Numbered from the stretch's first letter, positions 27,797-37,216 are shown. The stretch: DNA of 48,983 nucleotides from Deltaproteobacteria bacterium (GCA_019310425.1 JAFDEI010000021.1:1-48983), one strand, 5' to 3'. Program-made: numbers and translations. Notes: generated by a model from the sequence alone, not told the origin.

Positions 27797-28927
27797 TCAG
27801 GCCCACCAACTGCCGTCGAGCATCCGCTCGAGGGTTGCGCGATGGTGGATCACGCTGTCCACGTCCTCGGGCCACTCGACCTCGCCGAAGTGGACGCGGC
27901 GGGCGTGGATACGGGTCATGATGATGCCGTGCCGCAGCGCCGCGTAGGTCTGGTAGAACTCGAGATCGCGTACCGCGTGACCCGTTCGAGCCTGGTAGGT
28001 CGCGGCGACGTCCTCGGGGCGCATGAAGTTCGGCAGCCCGGGCTTGCCCAGCTGCCGCGCGATCTCGTCGAAGAAGCAATGCATGAAGATCATCCAACCG
28101 ATGTCGAGCTCACGCGGTCCGAATGCCGCCATCTCCCAGTCGAGTACCGCGGCGGGCTCGAATCCATCGTAGATGACATTGCCGATGCGCGAGTCACCCC
28201 AGCTCACCACAGTCTCGCCCTCTTCCCCGGGCCAGTGCTCCGTGAGCCAGTCGAAAGCCTGCTCGAGCAACGGGTGGCGGCGCTCGCCACGCGCCCAATC
28301 GTAGTACCGGCGCAGGTTCTCGAAGTGGCGCCGCAGCGGCGTGTCACCCGGCAGATCGAGATCGAGAAAGGCGAGGTCCGGTGAGCGGGCGTCGATCGAA
28401 TGCAGCTCGGCGAGGATTCCGACGCTCGCGTCCTGGAGTGCGCGCCGCTCTTCGGAGGTCGCCTCCGAGAGCCAGCTGCCGAAGGTGTAGGGCATCACGT
28501 CGGGCGGGACCCTCCCCTCGGCACGGTCCATCACGAAGAACGGCGCACCCATCGGTGCCGGGTCGAGTTCGAGCCAACGCGCGTTCGGCACCGGAACGCG
28601 GCTGCGGTCGCGCACCACCTGCAGCAGATCGAACTGAGCCTTCAGATCGTAGACCGGGAAGATCGGGCAGTCCTCGAGATCCGGTTCGACGCGTGCGACG
28701 AATGCGCCGCTGCGTGCCTTGCCCGACTCGTTCCAGCTCGCGTCGAACAGCAGCGTTTCGCTCGACATGCCCGTCGCCGACGGACTCGTGACCTCCGAAA
28801 TCGCAACACCGGAACCCTGCGGCAGCCGCGCTTCGAGCCATGCTACGAGCGCGCGTCGCTGCTCGGCCGGGTCGCGCGTCGAGCGTTTGATTTCTTGCGG
28901 GTCGTCACTGGGGGTTAGCTCGGCCAC
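27797..28927 (-). CDS. APH/ACAD10-11-type phosphotransferase family protein; GTG start assumed
   Basis: VVSWGDSRIGNVIYDGFEPAAVLDWEMAAFGPRELDIGWMIFMHCFF; APFFVMDRAEGRVPPD. Confidence 0.9.
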   Translation of the reverse strand: MAELTPSDDPQEIKRSTRDPAEQRRALVAWLEARLPQGSGVAISEVTSPSATGMSSETLLFDASWNESGKARSGAFVARVEPDLEDCPIFPVYDLKAQFDLLQVVRDRSRVPVPNARWLELDPAPMGAPFFVMDRAEGRVPPDVMPYTFGSWLSEATSEERRALQDASVGILAELHSIDARSPDLAFLDLDLPGDTPLRRHFENLRRYYDWARGERRHPLLEQAFDWLTEHWPGEEGETVVSWGDSRIGNVIYDGFEPAAVLDWEMAAFGPRELDIGWMIFMHCFFDEIARQLGKPGLPNFMRPEDVAATYQARTGHAVRDLEFYQTYAALRHGIIMTRIHARRVHFGEVEWPEDVDSVIHHRATLERMLDGSWWA

Positions 28928-29052
28928 GGGGCCCTCCGACGCTGCACGAGTTTCAGCCAGGGGTGGGAATCGTAGGCGCCGGATCCGCTCGGCGCCTTCG
29001 GGCCCGCGCAAGCGCCGAGCCGGGATGCCGCGAATTTGTGCCCGACCCTTGA

Positions 29053-29072
29053 AACGATAACATGTTATCGTT
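29053..29072. promoter_or_regulatory. Perfect 20-bp palindrome, candidate TetR operator
   Basis: AACGATAACATGTTATCGTT, in the divergent intergenic region 28928-29101; a TetR gene is encoded at 31389-32027 in the same operon. Confidence 0.8.
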
Positions 29073-29101
29073 CTGACTGCCCCGATCATCGGAGAATCCG
29101 C

Positions 29102-30091
29102 ATGCCCCCGACCGACACTGAACGCATTGCGCTGTTGCGCAGCGAACTCGCCATCCGCGTTTTCGAAGAAGCGGTCAAGAAACAGTTCGCGGCCGGCCTG
29201 ATCCCAGGCTCGGTCCACCTCAGCATCGGCCACGAAGCTGCGATCGCAGGCGGCTGTGCGGCCCTCGCGACCGACGACTACGTGATCGGCACCCACCGTT
29301 CGCACGGCCACCCGATCGCTAAGGGCGCCGACTTCGGCCCACTGATGGCCGAGCTGATGGGCCGCGTCGACGGCGTCTGCAAGGGCAAGGGCGGCTCGAT
29401 GCATCTCACGGACCACTCGGTCGGCGTGATGGGCGAATCGGGAATCGTCGGCGGCGGACTGCCGTTGGCGGCGGGCGCGGGGCTGAGCGCGAAAGTGCTC
29501 GGCAATGGGCGCGTCTGCCTGTGCTTCTTCGGTGACGGAGCGAGCAACGAGGGAAGCTTCCACGAATCGCTCAACCTCGCGGCGATCTGGCAGCTCCCGG
29601 TGATCTACCTGTGCGAGAACAATCTCTACGGCGCCACCACGCCGGCGCGCAGCGTCATCGCGGTCGAGGACATCGCGGACCGCGCGGCGAGCTACGCGAT
29701 CCCGGGCGTGGTGGTCGACGGCCAGGACGCGGAAGCCGTCTACGCGGTCGTGGCGGAAGCCGTCGAGCGCGCCCGACGCGGCGACGGCCCGAGCCTGATC
29801 GAAGCCAAGACCTACCGCTACGGCGAACACGCCGAGGGGCTCATCATTCCGGTCACGTACCGCGACGAATCGGAGGTCGAGGAGTGGAAGCTGCGCGACC
29901 CGGTGGCGATCCTGCGCGCACGTCTGATCGGCGACGGCGTCCTCCGCGAAGACGCCGCCGAGGCGCTCGAAGCCGAACTTCGGCAGCAGGTCGCGGAGGC
30001 GGTCGCATTCGCGAAGAACAGCCCGCTCCCCGAGCCCGAGGCGGCCTTCGACGATGTCTACAGCAACCCGATCGCGGGGGGCGCGCGATGA
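29102..30091 (+). CDS. Thiamine-PP-dependent dehydrogenase E1 alpha subunit (PDH/acetoin-DH type)
   Basis: GSVHLSIGHEAAIAGGCAAL, GTHRSHGHPIAKG, GKGGSMHL, FFGDGASNEGSFHESLNLAAIWQLPVIYLCENNLYGATTP. Confidence 0.95.
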   Translation: MPPTDTERIALLRSELAIRVFEEAVKKQFAAGLIPGSVHLSIGHEAAIAGGCAALATDDYVIGTHRSHGHPIAKGADFGPLMAELMGRVDGVCKGKGGSMHLTDHSVGVMGESGIVGGGLPLAAGAGLSAKVLGNGRVCLCFFGDGASNEGSFHESLNLAAIWQLPVIYLCENNLYGATTPARSVIAVEDIADRAASYAIPGVVVDGQDAEAVYAVVAEAVERARRGDGPSLIEAKTYRYGEHAEGLIIPVTYRDESEVEEWKLRDPVAILRARLIGDGVLREDAAEALEAELRQQVAEAVAFAKNSPLPEPEAAFDDVYSNPIAGGAR

Positions 30092-31068
30092 GCAGTGAAC
30101 AGAATGGAAACGTTCGTAATATCAGCTACTTCCAGGCGATATTTGAAGCTCATCAGGAAGAAATGTCGCGCGACGAGCGAGTCGTGATGATCGGCGAGGA
30201 CATCTCCCTCTACACCAAGGCCGGCATCCTCGACGCCGGGCTCGAGCAGCGGATCTTCAGCGCGCCGATCTCCGAGAACGGCTTCTGCGGCATGGGGGTC
30301 GGCGCCGCGCTGACCGGACTGCGGCCCGTCGTCGACCTCACCATCGCGAGCTTCCTCTACCTCGCGATGGACCAGATCGTCAATCAAGCGGCCAAGATCC
30401 GTTACATGACGGGCGGCCAGGCCACGATCCCGATCGTCTTTCGCGCGTCGATGTGGCACGAGGGCTCGAACGCGGGCCACCATTCGGATCGCCCCTACCC
30501 GATGCTGATGAACGCACCCGGCCTCAAGATCGTCGTGCCCGCGACACCGGCCGACGTGAAGGGGCTGATCAAGAGCGCGATCCGAGACGACGACCCGGTG
30601 GTGGTGTTCGAGGACAACTCGCTGTGGTTCCAGAGCGGCCCCGTGCCCGAAGGCGAGCATCTGACGCCGCTCGGAGTCGCGGCGACCCGCCGGCCCGGCG
30701 ACGACGTCACGCTCGTCGCGATCGGTGGAGCGCAGAAGGTCGCCCTCGAAGCCGCAGCGGTGCTGGCTGATGAGGGTTGCTCGGTCGAGGTCATCGACCC
30801 GCGCAGTCTCGTCCCGCTCGACCGCCCCGCGATCCTGGGGTCGCTCGAACGCACGGGCCGGCTGGTGATCGTCGACCCCGCGAACCGCACCTGCAGCGCT
30901 GCCTCCGAAATCGCTGCGATCGCGGCCGAAGAGGCGTTCCACAGCTTGAAGGCGCCGATTGCGCGCATCACCACGCCCGACGTACCGATCCCGTTCAGCC
31001 CGAGCCTCGAGGACCCGCTCTACCCCGCTACCACGGATATCCTTGATGCAGTTCGAAAACTACAATAA
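30088..31068 (+). CDS. E1 beta subunit of the 2-oxoacid/acetoin dehydrogenase
   Basis: ATGA overlap with E1 alpha; SENGFCGMGVGAALTGLRPVVDLTIASFLYLAMDQIVNQAAKIRYMTGG; EVIDPRSLVPLD. Confidence 0.95.
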   Translation: MSSEQNGNVRNISYFQAIFEAHQEEMSRDERVVMIGEDISLYTKAGILDAGLEQRIFSAPISENGFCGMGVGAALTGLRPVVDLTIASFLYLAMDQIVNQAAKIRYMTGGQATIPIVFRASMWHEGSNAGHHSDRPYPMLMNAPGLKIVVPATPADVKGLIKSAIRDDDPVVVFEDNSLWFQSGPVPEGEHLTPLGVAATRRPGDDVTLVAIGGAQKVALEAAAVLADEGCSVEVIDPRSLVPLDRPAILGSLERTGRLVIVDPANRTCSAASEIAAIAAEEAFHSLKAPIARITTPDVPIPFSPSLEDPLYPATTDILDAVRKLQ

Positions 31069-31111
31069 TGACGGTCGATTACAGCGCAGAGCGAAAGGAG
31101 CAGTCGAAGTC

Positions 31112-31366
31112 ATGACCTGCGAGATCCGCGTGCCGCAGTGGGGCATGGGCATCAAGGAGTGCCGCGTCGTCAGCTGGCTCAAGGCGGAGGGAGATCCGAT
31201 CCGCAAGGGCGAGCCGATCGCGGAACTCGAGACCGCCAAGGCGACCCAGGAGCTCGAATCGCCCGCGTCGGGCAGGCTGGAGTCGATCGTCGTAGCCGAG
31301 GGCGAGATGGTGCCGGTGCGCACGCTGCTCGGGACGATCCGCGAATGCGAGCAGGACGGCGCATGA
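31112..31366 (+). CDS. Stand-alone lipoyl-domain protein (no acyltransferase core)
   Basis: 84 aa: IRVPQWGMGIKECRVVSWLKAEGDPIRKGEPIAELETAKATQELESPASGRLESIVVAEGEMVPVRTLLGTI; ETAKA lysine motif. Confidence 0.88.
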   Translation: MTCEIRVPQWGMGIKECRVVSWLKAEGDPIRKGEPIAELETAKATQELESPASGRLESIVVAEGEMVPVRTLLGTIRECEQDGA

Positions 31367-31388
31367 GGGCACCGGCGGACAACTTGCG

Positions 31389-32027
31389 ATGAAGAACCAC
31401 CGCACCGAGGACAACGCGGACCACGGAGCGCGCGGCAGTGAAGGTTCGGCCGGGCTGCTGACGGAGAAACCGCTCACTCCCGCGCAACGAGCGCGGCGCG
31501 AGCGGCTTTGTGAAGCCGCACGCACACTCGCCAGCGAGGGCGGCTACTCGGCTGTCACGATGCGCGCCGTAGCGCAGCGCGCGAGCGTGGGGCCTGCCAC
31601 CGTCTACCGCTACTTCTCGTCCAAGGATCACCTGATTGCCGACGTGCACGCCCAGCGGAGCCTGGACGTGCTCGCCGAATTCGCAGCACGGCCGCCGCGC
31701 CACAAGCGGGCGGCAGACCGGGTTGCGGCCGTCTTCCGCCGCATGCTCGCAGCGGCAGCAGAGGATCCGGAACTCGCAGCAGCCGGCGTTGCGGCGATTA
31801 ATTCCGCTGACCCTACGGCAAGTTCCGCCGAATTCTGGAACCAGAAGATCATGGCCAGCTACATGCGCATCGCGCTTCGCGACGAGGAGGTCGGCGACAG
31901 CGCAGCCCTCGGCGAGCTGCTCGGGCACGTGTTCTTCTCGCTGATGTGCGGGCTGTCGACGGGCCGCATGACCCTCGCCCAGGCGAACGCTTCGATGGAC
32001 CGTGCGATCGCGCTGACACTTCACTGA
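31389..32027 (+). CDS. TetR/AcrR-family transcriptional regulator
   Basis: EAARTLASEGGYSAVTMRAVAQRASVGPATVYRYFSSKDHLIADV. Confidence 0.95.
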   Translation: MKNHRTEDNADHGARGSEGSAGLLTEKPLTPAQRARRERLCEAARTLASEGGYSAVTMRAVAQRASVGPATVYRYFSSKDHLIADVHAQRSLDVLAEFAARPPRHKRAADRVAAVFRRMLAAAAEDPELAAAGVAAINSADPTASSAEFWNQKIMASYMRIALRDEEVGDSAALGELLGHVFFSLMCGLSTGRMTLAQANASMDRAIALTLH

Positions 32028-32050
32028 GCGCGACGAAGGGAAGTGACCGG

Positions 32051-32893
32051 ATGGCGCGAGGAGTACGGGAATCGCTGCAGGGCCGAAGCGTCCTGATCAC
32101 GGGGGCAGCCTCGGGTATCGGACGCGCCGCCGCCGCCCGCTTCCACACGGCGGGCGCGCGGGTCACGCTGCTCGACCGAGCCGAGGATCGGCTCGCGGAG
32201 ACCGCCGCAGAGATCGCGGACGCAGGCACAGAGCCCCCGCTCGCCCTGCCCTGCGACCTGCTCGATCACGAGGCGCGGGCCGCAGCCGTGGCCCGCACAC
32301 TCGATGCACGCGGCGCCATCGACGTGCTGATCAACAACGCCGGACTGGTAATGGGTGGCCCGTTCCACGAGGGCGACCCCGCACGCATGCACGACCTGAT
32401 CGAAGTGAATCTATGCGCGTCACTCCACCTCAGCCGCCTGGTACTCCCAATGATGATCGCACGCGGCAGCGGACATGTGGTGAACGTGATCTCGAGTGGC
32501 GCGACCCTCGGCATTCCGGGCTTCGCGGTCTACGCCGCGACCAAGTCCGGCCTGATCAGCGCGACCCGCGTGCTGCGCCGCGAACTCACGGGGACCGGAG
32601 TTCGGATCACGACACTGTGTCCGGGCTCCACCACGAGCGGCATGACGCGCGCGATGCTCGAGCACGGCAAGGGCCCCGCCATGCAGCCCCATCACCCGCC
32701 CGAAGTCCCCGCGGCGGCCCTGCTCGATGCGGTGGAACGCGGGCTCGAGCACGTCGTCGTCACGCACCAGCCACGCCGCGTGGCACTCGCGAGCTTTCTC
32801 GACCGGCTGTTCCCGCACCTGCTCGACCGCTATTGGGAACGCCAGGTAACCGAAGACGAGTGGCTCGAGAGTGCGCGACACAGCGGGCTCTGA
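32051..32893 (+). CDS. SDR-family oxidoreductase
   Basis: VLITGAASGIGRAAAARF, LINNAGLVMGGPF, VYAATKSGL. Confidence 0.95.
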   Translation: MARGVRESLQGRSVLITGAASGIGRAAAARFHTAGARVTLLDRAEDRLAETAAEIADAGTEPPLALPCDLLDHEARAAAVARTLDARGAIDVLINNAGLVMGGPFHEGDPARMHDLIEVNLCASLHLSRLVLPMMIARGSGHVVNVISSGATLGIPGFAVYAATKSGLISATRVLRRELTGTGVRITTLCPGSTTSGMTRAMLEHGKGPAMQPHHPPEVPAAALLDAVERGLEHVVVTHQPRRVALASFLDRLFPHLLDRYWERQVTEDEWLESARHSGL

Positions 32894-33081
32894 GCCATCC
32901 ACAACGAGCGCAGGCGTGGAGCTCATGTAGCGCAAGGTCGCAGCCGCCCGGTCGTGAAGGGGCATACTGAACCAGTGGCTGCATGCGCGCGTGACGACAT
33001 CGCCGGGGTCGCACGGTCGGGCATCGCCAGGTTGGCCCTGCGCTTGCATCCCACAGCCGCGAAACCTCGAGGAGCCGAGCC

Positions 33082-33714
33082 ATGACCCCGTTCGCCGAGC
33101 AGGCCCAGTCGATCCTGCGAGACCCCGCGCAGTTCCAGTGGTACGTGGTCCCGCTGCTCGCGTTCGTCCTCTACGTCTACGCGGTGGAGGCCGAGAAGAA
33201 GAACTGGAACGCGGTCCTCGCGGGCCTCGCGTTCTGGGGCATGGACTGGTTCAACGAGATCTGGAACGCGCTGGTCTTCCACTTCAGCGGTTTCGCCCCG
33301 GTCTGGGGTGCCCCCGGCGACACTGCCTTCCTGATCCTGATAGGGCTCAACATCGAGATCTGCTTCATGTTCGCGACGGCGGGCGTGGTCTTCTCGAAGA
33401 TCCTGCCCGACGACCCGAAGCAGAAGATTCTCGGGATTCCCAACCGGCTGTTCATCGCATGCGCCGGATCGGCCTTCTGCGTCTTCGTCGAGTTCTTCCT
33501 CAACGCGGCCGATGCGCTCACCTGGGACTGGGCCTGGTGGAACCGCGGCGCCCCGTGGCTGATCTTCCTGATCGGCTACCTGCATTTCTTTCTGGTCGCG
33601 TTCTGGGTTCACGACATGCGAAGCCGGAAGCGGCAGCTGACCGTGTTGGGCGGCATCTACGCCTTCGACGCGCTCTGCCTGCTGGTATTCGGGGGTGTTC
33701 TGGGCTGGATCTGA
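33082..33714 (+). CDS. Conserved multi-pass membrane protein of unknown function
   Basis: 210 aa, several hydrophobic segments: WYVVPLLAFVLYVYAVEAEKKNWNAVLAGLAFWGMDWFNEIWNAL... Confidence 0.75.
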   Translation: MTPFAEQAQSILRDPAQFQWYVVPLLAFVLYVYAVEAEKKNWNAVLAGLAFWGMDWFNEIWNALVFHFSGFAPVWGAPGDTAFLILIGLNIEICFMFATAGVVFSKILPDDPKQKILGIPNRLFIACAGSAFCVFVEFFLNAADALTWDWAWWNRGAPWLIFLIGYLHFFLVAFWVHDMRSRKRQLTVLGGIYAFDALCLLVFGGVLGWI

Positions 33715-33780
33715 GCAGCGGAGTCCGCAAGTGCGTAAGCTGCGGGAACCCGTCGACGAACCGCTTGGAACGAGCAGCCC

Positions 33781-34923
33781 ATGGAATCCGAATTCAACGA
33801 CACGCAACTCCTGATCCAGAAGACGCTGCGCGATTACTTCACGCGTGAGATCGAGCCCCTGGTCCAGGACATGGAGGACGGCAAGCTCCTCTGCTACGAG
33901 CCAATCCGGAAGATGATGAGTGATCTCGGGCTCGGCGACGAAGCCGGAGAGCTCGTGGCCGTGCTCGCGGACTCGTCGCCGGATGACCAGCTCGCACTGT
34001 TCCTGCCGCGCATCCTGCCGATCGAACTCTCGCGAGTCTGCGGTGGCCTGACGCTGAGCTGGGGTGCCAGTATCGGGCTCGCGGGCGGTGCGCTCGACGC
34101 TTGCGGCACACCCGAACAGAAACAGCGCTGGGGCGTGCCGATCAAACGCTTCGAGCGCATCGCTTCGTGGTGTCTCACGGAGCCCGGCGCGGGCTCGGCG
34201 GCCATTCGCGACATGAAGACCCGCGCGGTGCCCGATGGCGACCACTTCGTACTGAACGGCACCAAGACGTTCATCACGAATGCCCCCTACGCGGACGTCT
34301 TCATCATCTACGCGAAACTCCAGCGGCAGGGCCAACCCGAGAGTGTGCAGCCCTTCATCGTCGAGCGCGACGATCCGGGCGTCGCGACCGGCAGCCCGTT
34401 CAAGAAGATGGGCTTCCGTTCGAGCCCCACCGGCGAGGTCTTCCTGCAGGACTGCCGCATCCCGGCCGACCGGCTCAGAAGTTCACTCGCGAACGAGCGC
34501 CTCGGCCTGCAGCTGCTCTCGTACGGCATCATGGAACGCGCATTCGACATCGCGCTCGAGTACAGCCGCGAACGACACCAGGGCGGCCAGCCGATCGGCA
34601 GCTACCAATTGATCCAGCGACGGCTCGCGCGCATGTACACCGCCCTCCACAACGCACGCACGATCGTGTGGGGCGACGTCCATGCGGGTCGCCCCCTGCC
34701 CGCCAGCGTGGCGGACATCTGCGTCGGCAAGCTCTACATCGGCGAGATGGCGAGCTGGGTCACCCAGGAGGCCATCCACATCCTCGCAGGCAACGGCTAC
34801 ATGGAGGAGTACATCGTCGAACGCCTGGCGCGCGACGCCAAGCTGATGGAACTCGGCGGCGGGACCACCGAGATCCAGGAGCTGACCGCGGGCCGCTGGT
34901 TGTTCGAGCACTACGGGCGCTGA
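33781..34923 (+). CDS. Acyl-CoA dehydrogenase
   Basis: ASWCLTEPGAGSAAIRDMKTRA, LNGTKTFITNAPYADVFIIYAK, GFRSSPTGEVFLQDCRIPADR, ILAGNGYMEEYIVERLARDAKLMELGGGTTEIQ. Confidence 0.95.
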   Translation: MESEFNDTQLLIQKTLRDYFTREIEPLVQDMEDGKLLCYEPIRKMMSDLGLGDEAGELVAVLADSSPDDQLALFLPRILPIELSRVCGGLTLSWGASIGLAGGALDACGTPEQKQRWGVPIKRFERIASWCLTEPGAGSAAIRDMKTRAVPDGDHFVLNGTKTFITNAPYADVFIIYAKLQRQGQPESVQPFIVERDDPGVATGSPFKKMGFRSSPTGEVFLQDCRIPADRLRSSLANERLGLQLLSYGIMERAFDIALEYSRERHQGGQPIGSYQLIQRRLARMYTALHNARTIVWGDVHAGRPLPASVADICVGKLYIGEMASWVTQEAIHILAGNGYMEEYIVERLARDAKLMELGGGTTEIQELTAGRWLFEHYGR

Positions 34924-35191
34924 GTTTCGGCATCGCCGCTCGACCGGCCTGTGCGTTTTCGGCCTCAGGTGAAAAGCCGTTGACCTGACTGCAGCATTCA
35001 TGTTATCGACGAGGAACTCGGAGCCTTTCTCCATCCCGATCAGCTTCTGTGCCGGGAAATGACTGCGCGACGTCCAGCTCGCCCCCGCCCCTCCGGATTC
35101 CCGCGACTTCGAGGCACCTCCATCCCGAACCGCTGCGGGCTGCCGCCCTCATCCATGCGGGCACGGCACCCGTGGCCTCAAAGGAGTCCCC

Positions 35192-35890
35192 ATGCCTCTC
35201 CTCAGTGTCTTCTCCGTCGACATCAAGCCCGATCGAATTCTCGACTATCAGGAGATTGCCGCCGAACTCGCCGGTCACGCCCGCGATCAGAGTGAGCCGT
35301 TCCACTGGACCGCCCACGAGGTGGTCTACGGCGGCGCGAGCACCCTGCACTTTGGAACCCGCATCGACACCTTCGGCGATCTGGCCAAGCGCGGACTCCC
35401 GCCCGAAATGGTGATCCGCGTGCTCGGCGAGGCGCGCGGTACAGAAATGCTGCGGGAATTCGGTGCGGCGACTCAATCGGCGCGTACATCGATCTCGGCC
35501 GACCGCCCCGAACTCAGCTATCCGGCCGAAGCGGAGACGGCAACTGCCCCAGCTGCTGCCGTGACGCTCATCAAAGCGCGACCAGGACAGCTCGAGGCTT
35601 GCGAAGAATTGATCCGCAAGGTCGCCGAAGCCATCCCGAAGGTCGGGGATCCCGCACGCATGACGACGTTCCAGACCGTGATCGGGGATCTGTCCCAGTA
35701 CTGGACAGTGCGCCCGCTCGACGACATCGCCGCACTCGATTCGCACCTGCCGCCATCCGAACTTCTGGACCAGGCCTTCGGAGCCGCTGAGGGCGGCCTG
35801 ATCTATCGAACCGGTCTCGACGCCATCGAGCACGCCGAACGCAACATCCTGATCTACCGCGAGGATCTCTCCAACCCGGGCGCGGCCTGA
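35192..35890 (+). CDS. Hypothetical protein with two ferredoxin-like (dimeric alpha/beta barrel type) halves
   Basis: MPLLSVFSVDIKPDRILDYQEIAAELAGHA... and VTLIKARPGQLEACEELIRKVAEAIPKVGDPARMTTFQTVIGDLSQYWTVRPLDD. Confidence 0.55.
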   Translation: MPLLSVFSVDIKPDRILDYQEIAAELAGHARDQSEPFHWTAHEVVYGGASTLHFGTRIDTFGDLAKRGLPPEMVIRVLGEARGTEMLREFGAATQSARTSISADRPELSYPAEAETATAPAAAVTLIKARPGQLEACEELIRKVAEAIPKVGDPARMTTFQTVIGDLSQYWTVRPLDDIAALDSHLPPSELLDQAFGAAEGGLIYRTGLDAIEHAERNILIYREDLSNPGAA

Positions 35891-35898
35891 ATCGGGGG

Positions 35899-35934
35899 AC
35901 GATCCGGCCGGCCCACACAGACCGGTCGGATCGT
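35899..35934. terminator. Bidirectional terminator hairpin between convergent genes
   Basis: ACGATCCGGCCGG-cccacacaga-CCGGTCGGATCGT: 13-bp stem with one G:U, between stops at 35890 (+) and 36000 (-). Confidence 0.65.
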
Positions 35935-35999
35935 GCCGAAATCCACCTCCTCCGAGTCCAGGTTTGCGGGAGACACTGGAAGCGACGTAGACGGAACCG

Positions 36000-37214
36000 T
36001 CAGCGACAACCGGCGCAGTCGGACGCCGCACACGGGTTGTTCTGGATCGGATAAGGAGTGGAGGCCTCGCCGATCGCGGGGTCGAGGTAGTCCTCGATGA
36101 ACTCCTTGTCGAGTGCAACGATGCAGTGCTTCGGCCGCTTGGCGAAGTGCTTGAATCCGCGCATCTCCTCGACGAGTGAAGCGAGCGGTCGCTCACGCAG
36201 GCTGCCGAACGACATCGGCTGGATCGCGCAGCCTGTGACGTGGCCGTAGGGGCTCACGTGGATCTTCTCGAAACCGGCCGGGCAGCCGATCTCGAGTGTG
36301 AAATTGGTATCCCAATCACCGCGCAAGCTCGGATTCTGATCGTATAATCCGCGCAAGGTCTTCCAGAAATCGGCGTCGAACAGCGCATCGCGCTCACCTT
36401 CGGCGCGGCCGGTGGGCGACAGCAGGCCCATGCTGGCCGTCAGACCGTTCGCGCGCGCAAAGTCGACCAGTTCGATGGTCTCGGGCAGCAGATCCTTCGA
36501 GGTCGTGATCGGCAGCACGACATCGATACCGTGTCGCTTGCAGATCTCCAGCACGCGCATCACATGCGCGTGGTGGCCCTCAAAGCCGCGCACGAGGTCG
36601 TTGACCGCGGCGTCGGTCGAGTTCATGCTCACGTAGATCACGAACACACCCAGCTTCTTGAGCTCGACGACCATCTCCTCCGTGAGGCTGATGCAGTTCG
36701 TAGAGAAGCTGACCATGTTCTTGCGTGGCTCGAGTGCTGCGACGAGATCGAGGAACTTCGGGTGCAGTGTCGGCTCGCCACCGAGAATCAGGCTGCAGAA
36801 CGCGCCCATTCGGGAGGCCTGCAACCAGATGTCGCGCACCTCTTCGACGTCGAGCATCTGCTCACCCGGGCGCCGGAACTTTGCCGCGTAGCAGTACTCG
36901 CACTTCGACTGACAAGCAGAGTTGATCGAAAACTCGACGATCCGCAGCGTCGGCTTGCGAAGCACCAGCGTCCGAAAGTAACCGTTCGCGATCTTCCGGA
37001 GCAGCGCGGGTCGGTACCGAATCTTGTCCACTTGGTGCAGCGTTTTCCGAATTCCATCCAGTTTCAAATTGGCCGTCTCCGCACGAGCCGCAGCGATTCG
37101 CGACGGCACATGATTGATCGCACTACGGTGCGTAGCAATATCCGTTCCTCTCGTCACCACGCTGGGGCCATCGAGCCCCATTCCGCTGATGCATATCGGG
37201 ACACTTCGGTCCAC
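36000..37214 (-). CDS. Radical SAM protein with SPASM-like Cys-rich C-terminus
   Basis: SINSACQSKCEYCYAAKFR (CX3CX2C); LILGGEPTLHPKFLDLV; GCPAGFEKIHVSPYGHVTGC; C-terminal NPCAASDCAGCR. Confidence 0.92.
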   Translation of the reverse strand: MDRSVPICISGMGLDGPSVVTRGTDIATHRSAINHVPSRIAAARAETANLKLDGIRKTLHQVDKIRYRPALLRKIANGYFRTLVLRKPTLRIVEFSINSACQSKCEYCYAAKFRRPGEQMLDVEEVRDIWLQASRMGAFCSLILGGEPTLHPKFLDLVAALEPRKNMVSFSTNCISLTEEMVVELKKLGVFVIYVSMNSTDAAVNDLVRGFEGHHAHVMRVLEICKRHGIDVVLPITTSKDLLPETIELVDFARANGLTASMGLLSPTGRAEGERDALFDADFWKTLRGLYDQNPSLRGDWDTNFTLEIGCPAGFEKIHVSPYGHVTGCAIQPMSFGSLRERPLASLVEEMRGFKHFAKRPKHCIVALDKEFIEDYLDPAIGEASTPYPIQNNPCAASDCAGCR

Positions 37215-37216
37215 AT

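Noticed and set aside
28928-29830. N-terminal extension of the 677-aa minus ORF 27797-29830
   Set aside because: Antisense to E1alpha and crosses the palindromic promoter; phosphotransferase homology begins near 28927
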